Below are positions 8,810-16,603 of a DNA stretch of 64,000 nucleotides, piece by piece. Source of the DNA: Igneacidithiobacillus sp041146875. Lineage in GTDB: Bacteria > Pseudomonadota > Gammaproteobacteria > Acidithiobacillales > Acidithiobacillaceae. The stretch spans positions 1 through 64,000 of the forward strand of contig NZ_JBFRXP010000003.1 of NCBI RefSeq assembly GCF_041146875.1. Reading direction: 5' to 3'. Positions within the stretch are counted from its first letter, which is position 1, and each line of letters begins with the position of its first letter. The notes under the pieces are model-generated. The model was not told the origin of the DNA and did no database searches. It saw only the letters and a program-made list of their open reading frames with translations. The position numbers and the translations under genes were made by a program.

Positions 8810-10158
8810 CAGGCTCCTCCCAAAATTGCAGCGAGGGCCGCAACATAGGCATCCAGATCTTCCTCTTCATTCAGCTCGGTCGTTGCCACCAGCAAATCAT
8901 GGGCTGGCCCCGCGGCGTCGAGGTCCAGCAGTGGCACGCCGGCGAGTATGCCTTTTTCCAGCAGCGCATCGCGAACGCGGCTGGCAGGCTGCGGCAAGCG
9001 CAGGACAAACTCGTTAAACACCGGCCCCGGATAAGGAAGCTCGACCCCAGGGAGATCCGCAAGTACGGAGCGCAGACGCAGCGCCTGCTGGTGCGAGCGT
9101 AGGGCTGCAGCGCGCAGGCCATCGGCTCCCAAGGTGGCAAGATGGATGGTAGCAGCAGTCACCAGAAGCCCCTGATTGGTGCAAATATTACTCGTCGCTC
9201 CCGCGCGGCGAATGTGTTGCTCGCGCGCCTGCAGGGTGAGGCAGTACGCCGTCTTGCCCGCGGCATCTACGGTCTTGGCCACCAAGCGGCCGGGCAACTG
9301 GCGCACATAGGCACGCTTGCAGGTAAAAAACCCAAAGTAGGGTCCGCCACCGGCAAGCGGCACACCCAAGGGCTGCCCCTCCCCCACCACAATATCCGCA
9401 CCCTGCCCTCCCCAATCTCCTGGTGCCTTGAGCAGCGCCAGGGCAACGGGATTGACGACGGCAATGCGCAGCAAATCGCGCGCCTCTGCCCAAAGCGCCA
9501 GTTCATCGACCTCTTCCAACAGACCGAAGCGATTGATCTGCGGAATGATCAGCGCCGCAGCATCGGAGAAATCTTCTTCCGGGAGCGAGAGACGTCCAGT
9601 ACGCGGGTCCTGCGGCAGGACCCGCAAATGAATCCCCTGCATCGGCAGTAACGAGTCCAAAACGCGGCGCCAGTGCGGCCAGAGTCCCTCGGGCACCAGG
9701 ATCTCCCGCGCCTTGGGGCGCAGACGCAAGGCCATAAGACAGGCCTCGGCCAACGCCGAAGCGCCATCGTAGAGCGAGGCGTTGCTGATCTCCATGGCCG
9801 TGAGCCGGGTCATGAAGCTCTGAAATTCGTAAAGTAGTTGCAGTGTGCCCTGACTGGCCTCGGCCTGATATGGGGTATAGGCCGAGTAGAACTCACCGCG
9901 CTGGGCAATTTCCCAAACAATCGCCGGGATATGGTGGGCATAGGCCCCGGCCCCAGCGAAACAGCGCAGTGAGCGCTGCTCCGCGGCGCGCTCTTCCATC
10001 GCCCGGCGCAGGCTCGCCTCGCTACAGCCCTCGGGTACCGAAAGGACGTCGGTCTGTAGTGCCGCGGGGATTTCGTCGAAAAGATCCTCGAGACGATTGG
10101 CACCAATCGCCTCCAGCATCGCCGCGGTTTCCGCAGCGTCGTGGGGAATGTAGGGCAT
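8809..10158 (-). CDS. gcvPA: Glycine dehydrogenase (decarboxylating) subunit 1
   Basis: This 449-aa protein is the N-terminal half of the split P-protein. It begins MPYIPHDAAETAAMLEAIG and contains GAGAYAHHIPAIV and FYSAYTPYQAEASQGTLQ, hallmarks of the alpha subunit. It lacks the PLP lysine, which lies in GcvPB. It starts two bases after gcvH and ends on the first base of gcvPB. The split form is common in Gram-positive bacteria, archaea and some proteobacteria, unlike the single long GcvP of Escherichia coli. Confidence 0.96.
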   Translation of the reverse strand: MPYIPHDAAETAAMLEAIGANRLEDLFDEIPAALQTDVLSVPEGCSEASLRRAMEERAAEQRSLRCFAGAGAYAHHIPAIVWEIAQRGEFYSAYTPYQAEASQGTLQLLYEFQSFMTRLTAMEISNASLYDGASALAEACLMALRLRPKAREILVPEGLWPHWRRVLDSLLPMQGIHLRVLPQDPRTGRLSLPEEDFSDAAALIIPQINRFGLLEEVDELALWAEARDLLRIAVVNPVALALLKAPGDWGGQGADIVVGEGQPLGVPLAGGGPYFGFFTCKRAYVRQLPGRLVAKTVDAAGKTAYCLTLQAREQHIRRAGATSNICTNQGLLVTAATIHLATLGADGLRAAALRSHQQALRLRSVLADLPGVELPYPGPVFNEFVLRLPQPASRVRDALLEKGILAGVPLLDLDAAGPAHDLLVATTELNEEEDLDAYVAALAAILGGA

Positions 10159-10160
10159 GC

Positions 10161-10544
10161 TTATGCGCCCAGGCTTTGTTGATAGGCCTCGGCATCGAGG
10201 AGTTTGGCAAAGTCGCCATCAGCCGCCTCGATTTCAAAGATCCAGCCCTGGTCATAGGGCTTTTCATTTAGCCATTGCGGGTTATCTGCCAACTCCGTGT
10301 TGGATGCGACAATCTTGCCCGAAAGCGGCGAGTAGAGATCGGATGCAGCCTTGACCGACTCGATCACGCCGCAGGCGGCCTCTGCCTCTACCTCTTGCCC
10401 GGCCTGCGGCAATTCCACAAAGACCACATCACCCAGGAGCTCCTGAGCATGATCGGTAATGCCAACCCGAAAGTGCCCAGGGGCCAGTTGGGCAACCCAT
10501 TCATGGGTTTTGCTGTAGCGAAGTTGGGCGGGAAGCTCACTCAT
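10161..10544 (-). CDS. gcvH: Glycine cleavage system H protein
   Basis: The 127-aa carrier protein has the lipoylation site K65 in the motif ESVKAASD, followed by SPLSGKIVASN, exactly as in the family. It shuttles the aminomethyl group between P-, T- and L-proteins. It overlaps gcvT by four bases and is two bases from gcvPA. No L-protein (lipoamide dehydrogenase) or lipoyl ligase gene is in the window. Confidence 0.96.
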   Translation of the reverse strand: MSELPAQLRYSKTHEWVAQLAPGHFRVGITDHAQELLGDVVFVELPQAGQEVEAEAACGVIESVKAASDLYSPLSGKIVASNTELADNPQWLNEKPYDQGWIFEIEAADGDFAKLLDAEAYQQSLGA

Positions 10545-11671
10545 TGCGGCTGACTCTCCTCTGCGGAATAAACGGCCTGGCCATGACGCCAGAAGGGGGG
10601 TTCGACAACGCGGGCCGGCACGCTGCGCTGCCGCACCTGTAAAAATACTTCACTATCTAGGCCAACGACGGCATCCAGTCGTGCCAGGGCGATTCCTAGC
10701 CCCAGGCTCGGGGAAAAGGAGCCACTAGTGACAGCGCCCACACTCTGGCCCGCGGCGGTGACCGCCTCATAGCCATGACGGGGGATGGCGTCGCGCGGCA
10801 ACAACAGTCCCCAGAGGCGATGTGCTGGCCCGGCAGCGCGTTCGGCCTCGATGGCAGTGCGGCCAATGAAGTCCCGTTCACGATCGCGCAGGTCTACCGT
10901 CCAGCCAAGATGACTCCGATCGGGGCTATCTACCGTCGTCATATCCTGGCCGTAGAGATTCAACCCAGCCTCGAGACGCAGGCTATCGCGCGCCGCGAGA
11001 CCTGCCGGTACGACACCAGCCGCTATCAGGGCATCGGCGATTTCTATCAATTCGTCATGGGCAGCGAGGATTTCCACGCCATCTTCGCCGGTATAGCCGG
11101 TGCGCGCGACAAAAAGGCCCGCACGTGGCGTCAGGGAGCGGAAGGTTTTCAGCGCCGAAAGCTCGGGTAGAGCGAGCACGCTGGCCACCTGAGCGACCGC
11201 CGCAGGCCCCTGGCAGGCGAGGATGCCCCAATCATCGCGAGGCCGGAAATCCACCTCTCCGCCCTGCTCCTGCGCGAGACTTTCCAGGTATGCAGTATCT
11301 TTCTGCGCACCGGCAGCGTTAAGAACGATGCGATATTGCTCATCGCCCAGGTAATAGACGATAAGGTCATCGAGGATACCGGCATCGCCTTGCAACATGC
11401 AGGTGTAGAGGGCACGGCCCGGTTCCGCATCTAGGCGGGCGACATCATTGGCCAAAGCACGACGCAACAGAGTGCGTGCGCCAGGACCGCGCAGGTCGAG
11501 AGGCCGCATGTGCGAAACATCAAAGAGCCCAGCCGCTTGCCGTACCGCCTCGTGTTCGCGTAACTGCGAACCATAGTGCAAGGGCATTTCCCAACCGGCA
11601 AAGGGAGACATCCGCGCCTCGTGGGCCAGGTGCCAGGGGTAGAGCGCTGTGCGCTGCAGGGTTTCACTCAT
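10541..11671 (-). CDS. gcvT: Aminomethyltransferase (T-protein)
   Basis: The 376-aa T-protein transfers the methylene group from lipoyl-GcvH to tetrahydrofolate, releasing ammonia. It carries PFAGWEMPLHYGS at the N-terminus, then LFDVSHMRPLDLRGP and GYTGEDGVEI, typical of GcvT. It sits first of the four gcv genes but overlaps the upstream HugZ-like gene by four bases, so there is no room for a glycine riboswitch directly before it. I looked for one and saw none. Confidence 0.95.
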   Translation of the reverse strand: MSETLQRTALYPWHLAHEARMSPFAGWEMPLHYGSQLREHEAVRQAAGLFDVSHMRPLDLRGPGARTLLRRALANDVARLDAEPGRALYTCMLQGDAGILDDLIVYYLGDEQYRIVLNAAGAQKDTAYLESLAQEQGGEVDFRPRDDWGILACQGPAAVAQVASVLALPELSALKTFRSLTPRAGLFVARTGYTGEDGVEILAAHDELIEIADALIAAGVVPAGLAARDSLRLEAGLNLYGQDMTTVDSPDRSHLGWTVDLRDRERDFIGRTAIEAERAAGPAHRLWGLLLPRDAIPRHGYEAVTAAGQSVGAVTSGSFSPSLGLGIALARLDAVVGLDSEVFLQVRQRSVPARVVEPPFWRHGQAVYSAEESQPQ

Positions 11672-12375
11672 GCCTGACTCCCACGTGCCTGCCGCGCCAT
11701 GTCTACCAAAACTTGCCGCCAGCCCTTTGGCTCTTGCACCGGCGCCGAGAAGGGTAAGCGCAGACGTTTGCTGCCCGCCTGCAGGTCCGCACCTTCCGCA
11801 TCCAGGGCTAGCATACGCACCGGCGCGTCTGCTTTCTCGCCGCCAAAGTGACGCCAGTAGTCCCGTAGATTTTCGCCATGGTCGGCATTCATGTGCGCCA
11901 CAGCGCCGGCCTCCGCCAGCTCTAGTTCCCGCAGATCGCCGGGCATTCGAATCACTTCTTCTGCCCAGCCCATACTACCAAAGCCAGCAATCCAACGAAT
12001 TCGCTTTACGTCCAGGCGATAAAAATGGAAGTCGGGCATATCGCGATACCCGTCGGCGCCAGGCAAGAGACAAAGCAGTCGCCCCTCTAATGCGGGATCG
12101 GGGTGTACGCGATGAATTTCTCCCTGCAAGGCCATGCGCGGCAACTCCATCAGATCATCGCCTGGCTCCCAGAGCAGAAACGAGGCGCGGGGATCTTTGT
12201 GCAGATATTGCTGATGCACCGCCAGATTGGAAAATAGAAAATAGGGTACGCCGTAGTGATCACAAGCGTAATGCACAACCGCTGTGTAGGGGCTGCCATC
12301 AGGCGCCAGTACGGCAATGGCCCCCTGATAGTGGCCGCGTAGAAAACCGCGCAATGAACCGGCGCTGGCGTCCAT
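11668..12375 (-). CDS. HugZ-like pyridoxamine 5'-phosphate oxidase-fold protein with DUF2470
   Basis: The 235-aa protein has an N-terminal split-barrel flavin or haem binding fold (residues about 5-150, with LAPDGSPYTAVVHYACD and DPRASFLLWEPGDD) and a C-terminal DUF2470 segment containing VAHMNADHGENLRDYWRHFGG. This arrangement matches HugZ-type haem utilisation or degradation proteins and related stress proteins. It ends inside the gcvT start and begins two bases after yajQ. The actual ligand cannot be judged from the sequence. Confidence 0.8.
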   Translation of the reverse strand: MDASAGSLRGFLRGHYQGAIAVLAPDGSPYTAVVHYACDHYGVPYFLFSNLAVHQQYLHKDPRASFLLWEPGDDLMELPRMALQGEIHRVHPDPALEGRLLCLLPGADGYRDMPDFHFYRLDVKRIRWIAGFGSMGWAEEVIRMPGDLRELELAEAGAVAHMNADHGENLRDYWRHFGGEKADAPVRMLALDAEGADLQAGSKRLRLPFSAPVQEPKGWRQVLVDMARQARGSQA

Positions 12376-12377
12376 GG

Positions 12378-12863
12378 TTAATCGCGAAAATTATTGAATT
12401 GCAGTGGAATATCGAAATCACCAGCGCGCAGAGCGGCAATGGCTGCCTGTAATTCGTCGCGGCTTTTTCCACTTACCCGCAATTGTTCCCCTTGGATACT
12501 CCCCTGCGCCTTATACTTGCCATCCTTGAGTAATTTGATCATTTTTTTGCCCAATTCGGTACTGATACCGGCCTTCAGGGTACAAACCTGACGCTGCATA
12601 CCACCAGCGGCATCGCTTACCTTGCCCAACTCCAGGGCCTTGAGATCCACCCCTCGCTTGACCAGGCGTTGCGAGAAGAGATCCATCATCTGCCCCAACT
12701 TGTACTCATCTTCCGCGAGCAGAATCAGCTCATGATCCTTGCGTTCGATATTCGCCTTGCTGCCTTTGAAATCATAGCGATTACCAATTTCCTTGCTGGT
12801 GGTGTGCAAGGCATTGTCGACTTCCTGCAAATCAATTTCCGAAACCACGTCAAAACTGGGCAA
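12378..12863 (-). CDS. yajQ: YajQ family cyclic-di-GMP-binding protein (TTG start)
   Basis: The 161-aa protein consists of two ferredoxin-like halves and belongs to the UPF0234/YajQ family, some members of which bind c-di-GMP. I start it at TTG 12863, which gives the usual PSFDVVSE N-terminus and family length; the in-frame upstream stretch overlaps moaE and does not resemble YajQ. GAGGAG lies seven or so bases before this TTG, at the end of moaE. Conserved stretches include RYDFKGSKA and KRGVDLKALE. It sits in an operon with molybdopterin genes upstream and glycine cleavage genes downstream. Confidence 0.92.
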   Translation of the reverse strand: MPSFDVVSEIDLQEVDNALHTTSKEIGNRYDFKGSKANIERKDHELILLAEDEYKLGQMMDLFSQRLVKRGVDLKALELGKVSDAAGGMQRQVCTLKAGISTELGKKMIKLLKDGKYKAQGSIQGEQLRVSGKSRDELQAAIAALRAGDFDIPLQFNNFRD

Positions 12864-12865
12864 AA

Positions 12866-13336
12866 TCAAAGCTCCTCTACTACTTCGGGATGAACGTGAC
12901 CATGCTGGGTCCCAGCCCGACAGCCGGGGCAATCGGTAACCCAGCGGGCACCCGCAGGGGTAATTTCCTTTTTCCAGAAAGGCGCGGAGGTCTTGAGCAC
13001 GTCGATAAGATAACGACAAGCGTCAAAGGCGGCGGCGCGATGCAGCGACCACACGGCCACCAGCACAATAGGATCTTGCGGCGCCAGCCGCCCGTAACGA
13101 TGAATAACCAAGCTGTCTAAAATGTTGTAGCGCCGTTGCGCTTCTCGTGCCACGCGCTCCAGCTCGCGCTCGGTCATGCCCGGATAATGCTCGATTTCCA
13201 TCGCCAAGATGTCGGCCGCGTCGCTGTAATCGCGGACGGTACCAAGAAAACTCACCACCGCCCCGGCCTCCGGCTGCGCATGGGCGCTGATCTCTGCGCC
13301 TAGATCGAAAGCCTCCTGCTGTACCTTAATCCGCAC
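12866..13336 (-). CDS. moaE: Molybdopterin synthase catalytic subunit
   Basis: This 156-aa protein is the large subunit of molybdopterin synthase, which adds sulfur to precursor Z using the MoaD thiocarboxylate. Recognisable motifs are AVVSFLGTVRDYSD, MEIEHYPGM, IHRYGRLAPQDPIVLVAVWS, HRAAAFDACRYLIDVLK and the FWKKE segment containing the active-site lysine. The start is GTG, one base after the moaD stop. It is translationally coupled to moaD. Confidence 0.95.
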   Translation of the reverse strand: MRIKVQQEAFDLGAEISAHAQPEAGAVVSFLGTVRDYSDAADILAMEIEHYPGMTERELERVAREAQRRYNILDSLVIHRYGRLAPQDPIVLVAVWSLHRAAAFDACRYLIDVLKTSAPFWKKEITPAGARWVTDCPGCRAGTQHGHVHPEVVEEL

Positions 13337-13337
13337 T

Positions 13338-13580
13338 TCAGCCCCCGGTTACCGGCGGGAAAAAAGCGATTTCGTCGCCATCCGCCACTGCCTCGCTGAA
13401 AGGCACGTGCACCTGATTCCGCGCGGCCAACAGATGGGCGCCGGACAAGGAGGCCCCGGTTATAGATTCTACCTGGCTCAAGACATCCCCCACACAGCGA
13501 ACAGCTTGCGCTGCCTCCAGCTCCAGGGCGGAGCGTCCCAAGCGCTCCCGCACACTGGCAAAGAACTTGACGTGAATCAT
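13338..13580 (-). CDS. moaD: Molybdopterin synthase sulfur carrier subunit
   Basis: The 80-aa ubiquitin-like protein ends in the diagnostic GG (PPVTGG) that becomes thiocarboxylated. I use the ATG at 13580 (IHVKFFASVRERLG follows); an upstream in-frame start would add seven residues. It is the first gene of an 11-gene minus-strand run and is divergent from sohB, with a perfect 14-bp palindrome in the gap. Confidence 0.92.
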   Translation of the reverse strand: MIHVKFFASVRERLGRSALELEAAQAVRCVGDVLSQVESITGASLSGAHLLAARNQVHVPFSEAVADGDEIAFFPPVTGG

Positions 13581-13602
13581 TGCGGCGCGCACCCTTTGCA
13601 AT

Positions 13603-13616
13603 CCATCAATTGATGG
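13603..13616. promoter_or_regulatory. Perfect 14-bp palindrome between moaD and sohB
   Basis: CCATCAATTGATGG is a perfect palindrome centred at 13609/13610 in the 75-bp gap between divergent moaD and sohB. Its place suggests a dimeric regulator site controlling one or both genes. I cannot name the regulator. Confidence 0.45.
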
Positions 13617-13655
13617 TAGACGTTGGCCCTTAGCCTTGCAAGACGGACCCTACGG

Positions 13656-14636
13656 ATGCTCCTCGCCTATCTCCTTTTTCTCGCTGAAAGCGCTACCGTC
13701 GTCGTAGCGAGCCTACTCTTTCTTTCTTGGTTTTCCTTTGGCCGTAAACGCGGCAAGGGTGCGAGTCTCGAGATCACCGATCTCGGGCAGCGTTATGAGG
13801 CGCGGGCGACGCAGCTCATTCGCCAACGCCTATCCAAGAAAGAGGCCAAGGCCATCCTCAAGCAGCGCAAAAAAGCGCGCCAGCAACGCGACAAACAAGA
13901 ACAACAGGGCTGTCTCTATGTGCTCGATTTCAAGGGTGATCTGCGCGCCTCGGCGGTCGAGGCATTACGCCAGGAAGTAGACGTCCTGCTCGCCGCAAGG
14001 CAGGAGGGAGACCGCGTCTGCGTGCGCCTGGAAAGCGGCGGCGGGATGGTAAATACCTATGGTTTGGCCGCCGCCCAACTGCTACGTTTGCGCGAGGCAG
14101 GTCTGGACTTGACCGTACTCATCGATAGCGTGGCCGCCAGCGGCGGCTACATGATGGCTGCCGTTGCCCGGCGCATCGTGGCCAGCCCTTTTGCCCTGGT
14201 GGGCTCTATTGGTGTCATCGCCCAGGTGCCCAATTTTCACCGCTGGCTCAAGGAACATAACGTCGATTTTGAGCAGTTTACCGCTGGCAAATACAAACGC
14301 ACGGTCACCCTCTTTGGCGAGAACACCGAAGAAGGTCGCCACAAGCTGCGCGAGGAACTGGGTGAGATCCACGAACAATTTCGCGCCCTGATCCACCGCT
14401 ACCGACCACAACTGGACCTGGAAGCAGTGGCCACTGGTGAGGCCTGGCTGGGCGAACGAGCCCTGGACTTGGGGCTGGTAGATGAGCTCGCCACCAGCGA
14501 TGCGTGGATTCAGCGCGTAGCGGAAACACAGAAAGTGCTAGTGCTTGGTTTCGCAGCGCGACAAGGTCTGGCGCAACGCCTGGGTCTCAAGGCGCAGCAG
14601 GTGTGGGAGGGAATCTGGGCGCCGCCCCTAACCTGA
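13656..14636 (+). CDS. sohB: SohB-type membrane serine peptidase (family S49)
   Basis: The protein (326 aa from the ATG at 13656; a TTG at 13623 would give 337) has an N-terminal membrane helix, a charged lysine/arginine-rich linker near residues 60-90 and a signal peptide peptidase domain. The Ser/Lys dyad is visible: S162 in DSVAASGGYMMA and K212 in TAGKYKRT. SohB-like proteins degrade membrane or periplasmic peptides; the active site is probably periplasmic. The gene end overlaps the convergent DUF423 gene by nine bases. Confidence 0.9.
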   Translation: MLLAYLLFLAESATVVVASLLFLSWFSFGRKRGKGASLEITDLGQRYEARATQLIRQRLSKKEAKAILKQRKKARQQRDKQEQQGCLYVLDFKGDLRASAVEALRQEVDVLLAARQEGDRVCVRLESGGGMVNTYGLAAAQLLRLREAGLDLTVLIDSVAASGGYMMAAVARRIVASPFALVGSIGVIAQVPNFHRWLKEHNVDFEQFTAGKYKRTVTLFGENTEEGRHKLREELGEIHEQFRALIHRYRPQLDLEAVATGEAWLGERALDLGLVDELATSDAWIQRVAETQKVLVLGFAARQGLAQRLGLKAQQVWEGIWAPPLT

Positions 14637-15032
14637 GCGGCTGCGCCAGAAGCTGAAGGCAAAGAGCAGCCAGGAAAAAATCATCGCCATGCCACCAATG
14701 GGTGCGAGAAAAGCCCAACCCTGACCGACCAGCACGACCAGGTACAGCCCACCACTGAAGCAGAGAAGGCCGATCAGCATCAAGATGCCTGTCCACGTCC
14801 AGCTCGCTCGTGTTCCCCATTGGGCAACGGCCAAGCCCAAAAGTATCAGCCCCACCCCCTGATAAAACTGAAAACGATTGGCGATGTCATAAATCCGCAG
14901 CGCCTTGTGGCTGACATCGCCCGCGACCAAGTGATCGCCAGCCGCAGCCAGAATCACGCTCAAAGAACAAAATACTGCCCCAAGCACAGCCCATATCGCT
15001 CCCCGTTTCTTCACTGAGTTGCCCTCTTCCAT
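14628..15032 (-). CDS. DUF423 membrane protein
   Basis: This 134-aa protein has four predicted membrane helices and the DUF423 hallmark (AGDHLVAGDVSHKALRIYDI, NRFQFYQGVGLI, SGGLYLVVLVG, APIGGMAMIFSWL). A strong Shine-Dalgarno-like AGGAGGAGGGG stands immediately before the ATG. Function is unknown; the family is small inner membrane proteins. It is probably a single-gene unit, with its own leader of about 100 bp shared with the divergent gene at 15130. Confidence 0.9.
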   Translation of the reverse strand: MEEGNSVKKRGAIWAVLGAVFCSLSVILAAAGDHLVAGDVSHKALRIYDIANRFQFYQGVGLILLGLAVAQWGTRASWTWTGILMLIGLLCFSGGLYLVVLVGQGWAFLAPIGGMAMIFSWLLFAFSFWRSRSG

Positions 15033-15129
15033 CCCCTCCTCCTAATCTGTCCATAAATACCTGCGATAATACCGCATCCAGCGTCTGTGCTATTCTATGG
15101 AGCATATCAACCGTGCAGGAGCGTCACCC

Positions 15130-16173
15130 ATGCCCCACAGCATCGTCATTCTTGGCGGCTCTGGTTTTGTCGGCCGACATCTGGCCGAACGCCTGTGCCA
15201 GCGAGGCCATCAAGTTCGGATTTTGACCCGCAATCGGGAACGTCACCGCGAGGATCTGCTCGTTTTGCCAGGACTTGAGCTGGTGCAGGCCAATGTGCAC
15301 GATCCTATCGAGTTGGAGCGCCAGCTTGCGGGCTGTGATGTTGCCATCAATCTGGTGGGCATCCTGCATGAGCGCCGCCCCGGACGCAACGATTTGCCGT
15401 CCGCGCGCCACGGCGACTTTGAGAAAAATCATATCGAGCTGCCACGTCTGGTCGCCAATACCTGCGCCCGTCTTGGCGTTCGACGGCTGTTGCACATGAG
15501 CGCCCTGGGTGCGAGCCCCATCGGTCCAAGCGCCTATCTGCGTTCCAAGGGTATCGGGCAAGAAATCGTGCGCCAAGCCGGGGAAAACAGCGCTGCGCTG
15601 GGCTATTTCACCTATCTTAATGGTCCCAAACTACTCTGGGGGCGCGGGCTGCAGGTGACGAGCTTTCGCCCATCGGTAATTTTTGGCGACGGCGACAGTT
15701 TTTTCAACCAGTTCGCCAAGCTGCTGCGTTCCGTACCACTGTTTATTCCACTGGCCAAGGCAAACTCCAAATTGCAGCCGGTGTGGGTGGAAGATGTGGT
15801 TAGTGCCTTCATTGCCGCCATCGACGATCCGAAAACCTTTGGCAAGTCTTATGATTTGTGTGGCCCCAAGGTCTACACCTTGGCAGAGATTCTGCGCTAC
15901 ACCCAGAGCCTGATCGGCAAGCATCAGGCTATCTTCCCTCTCTGCGACCTACTCGCTACGGTGCAGGCCACAGTCTTTGAAAAACTACCAGGCAAGATCA
16001 TCACCCGCGACAATCTGCTCTCCTTGTCTATCGACAATGTTTGCCAGCGCAACGACTTGCTGCATGCCTTTGGCATTGAGGCGACCGCGCTGGAGAGTAT
16101 CGTTCCCGACTACATTGGTGGGGGGCGCGCTGGTCAGCTCTCGGAGGTACGGAAACGGCGCCCGGCAGCCTGA
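15130..16173 (+). CDS. NDUFA9-like NAD(P)-binding SDR (complex I accessory-type)
   Basis: The 347-aa protein begins with a Rossmann glycine motif (ILGGSGFVGRHLAERL) and continues as an extended or atypical short-chain dehydrogenase with GCDVAINLVGIL and HMSALGA, typical of the NDUFA9-type family. The ATG at 15130 has AGGAG nine bases upstream and is preferred over 15097. In bacteria such proteins are generally annotated as complex I NDUFA9 subunit family or as NAD-dependent epimerases; no respiratory complex genes are nearby, so that name should not be taken as a role in complex I. Confidence 0.8.
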   Translation: MPHSIVILGGSGFVGRHLAERLCQRGHQVRILTRNRERHREDLLVLPGLELVQANVHDPIELERQLAGCDVAINLVGILHERRPGRNDLPSARHGDFEKNHIELPRLVANTCARLGVRRLLHMSALGASPIGPSAYLRSKGIGQEIVRQAGENSAALGYFTYLNGPKLLWGRGLQVTSFRPSVIFGDGDSFFNQFAKLLRSVPLFIPLAKANSKLQPVWVEDVVSAFIAAIDDPKTFGKSYDLCGPKVYTLAEILRYTQSLIGKHQAIFPLCDLLATVQATVFEKLPGKIITRDNLLSLSIDNVCQRNDLLHAFGIEATALESIVPDYIGGGRAGQLSEVRKRRPAA

Positions 16174-16176
16174 AAA

Positions 16177-16199
16177 GGCGCCCTGTCGATTAATGCGCC
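16177..16199 (-). terminator. Possible terminator of the Sel1 gene
   Basis: Minus-strand arms GGCGC (16195-16199) and GCGCC (16177-16181) are followed by TTTT. The 5' arm overlaps the Sel1 gene stop. It could also serve the convergent NDUFA9-like gene. The stem is short, so support is weak. Confidence 0.3.
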
Positions 16200-16591
16200 G
16201 TTGGCAGGGGAAATTCGCGCAGCAAGCGCTCGCGCGAGTCGGTATCCAACTCCAAGAGGACGGCATCCAAACCCGCCCGGGCGCGGGCATCCCCCTGCAG
16301 GGCGGCTAGGCGGAACAATTCATAGGCATATTCTAAGCTGCGATCCACGCTCTGCCCCTGATAAAACAGCAATCCAAGATTGAACTGTGCCGGCGCATCA
16401 CCCTGATCTGCAGCGGCACCGTACCAGCGCGCGGCTTCGACGAGATCCTGGGGCACGCCCTGCCCTTGCGCATAGCGCACCCCCATATTGAACTGGGCGA
16501 CGGGGTCACCTTCTTGCGCCATTTTGCGCAACGACTCGAGTTCGTCGCGCAAACCCGCCATTGCCATGAGATCGACATGATTATCTGCCAT
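16190..16591 (-). CDS. Sel1-repeat protein
   Basis: The 133-aa protein contains two to three Sel1-like helical repeats (for example GDPVAQFNMGVRYAQGQGV and GDAPAQFNLGLLFYQGQSV, with 36-residue spacing). There is no signal peptide, so it is probably cytoplasmic and used in protein-protein contacts. It follows opgH by 12 bp on the same strand and may be part of that operon. No specific function can be assigned. Confidence 0.85.
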   Translation of the reverse strand: MADNHVDLMAMAGLRDELESLRKMAQEGDPVAQFNMGVRYAQGQGVPQDLVEAARWYGAAADQGDAPAQFNLGLLFYQGQSVDRSLEYAYELFRLAALQGDARARAGLDAVLLELDTDSRERLLREFPLPTAH

Positions 16592-16603
16592 GGGGCAAAG
16601 ATA

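Noticed and set aside
11640..11690. Glycine riboswitch before gcvT
   Set aside because: gcvT overlaps the preceding coding sequence; there is no leader and no riboswitch-like fold.
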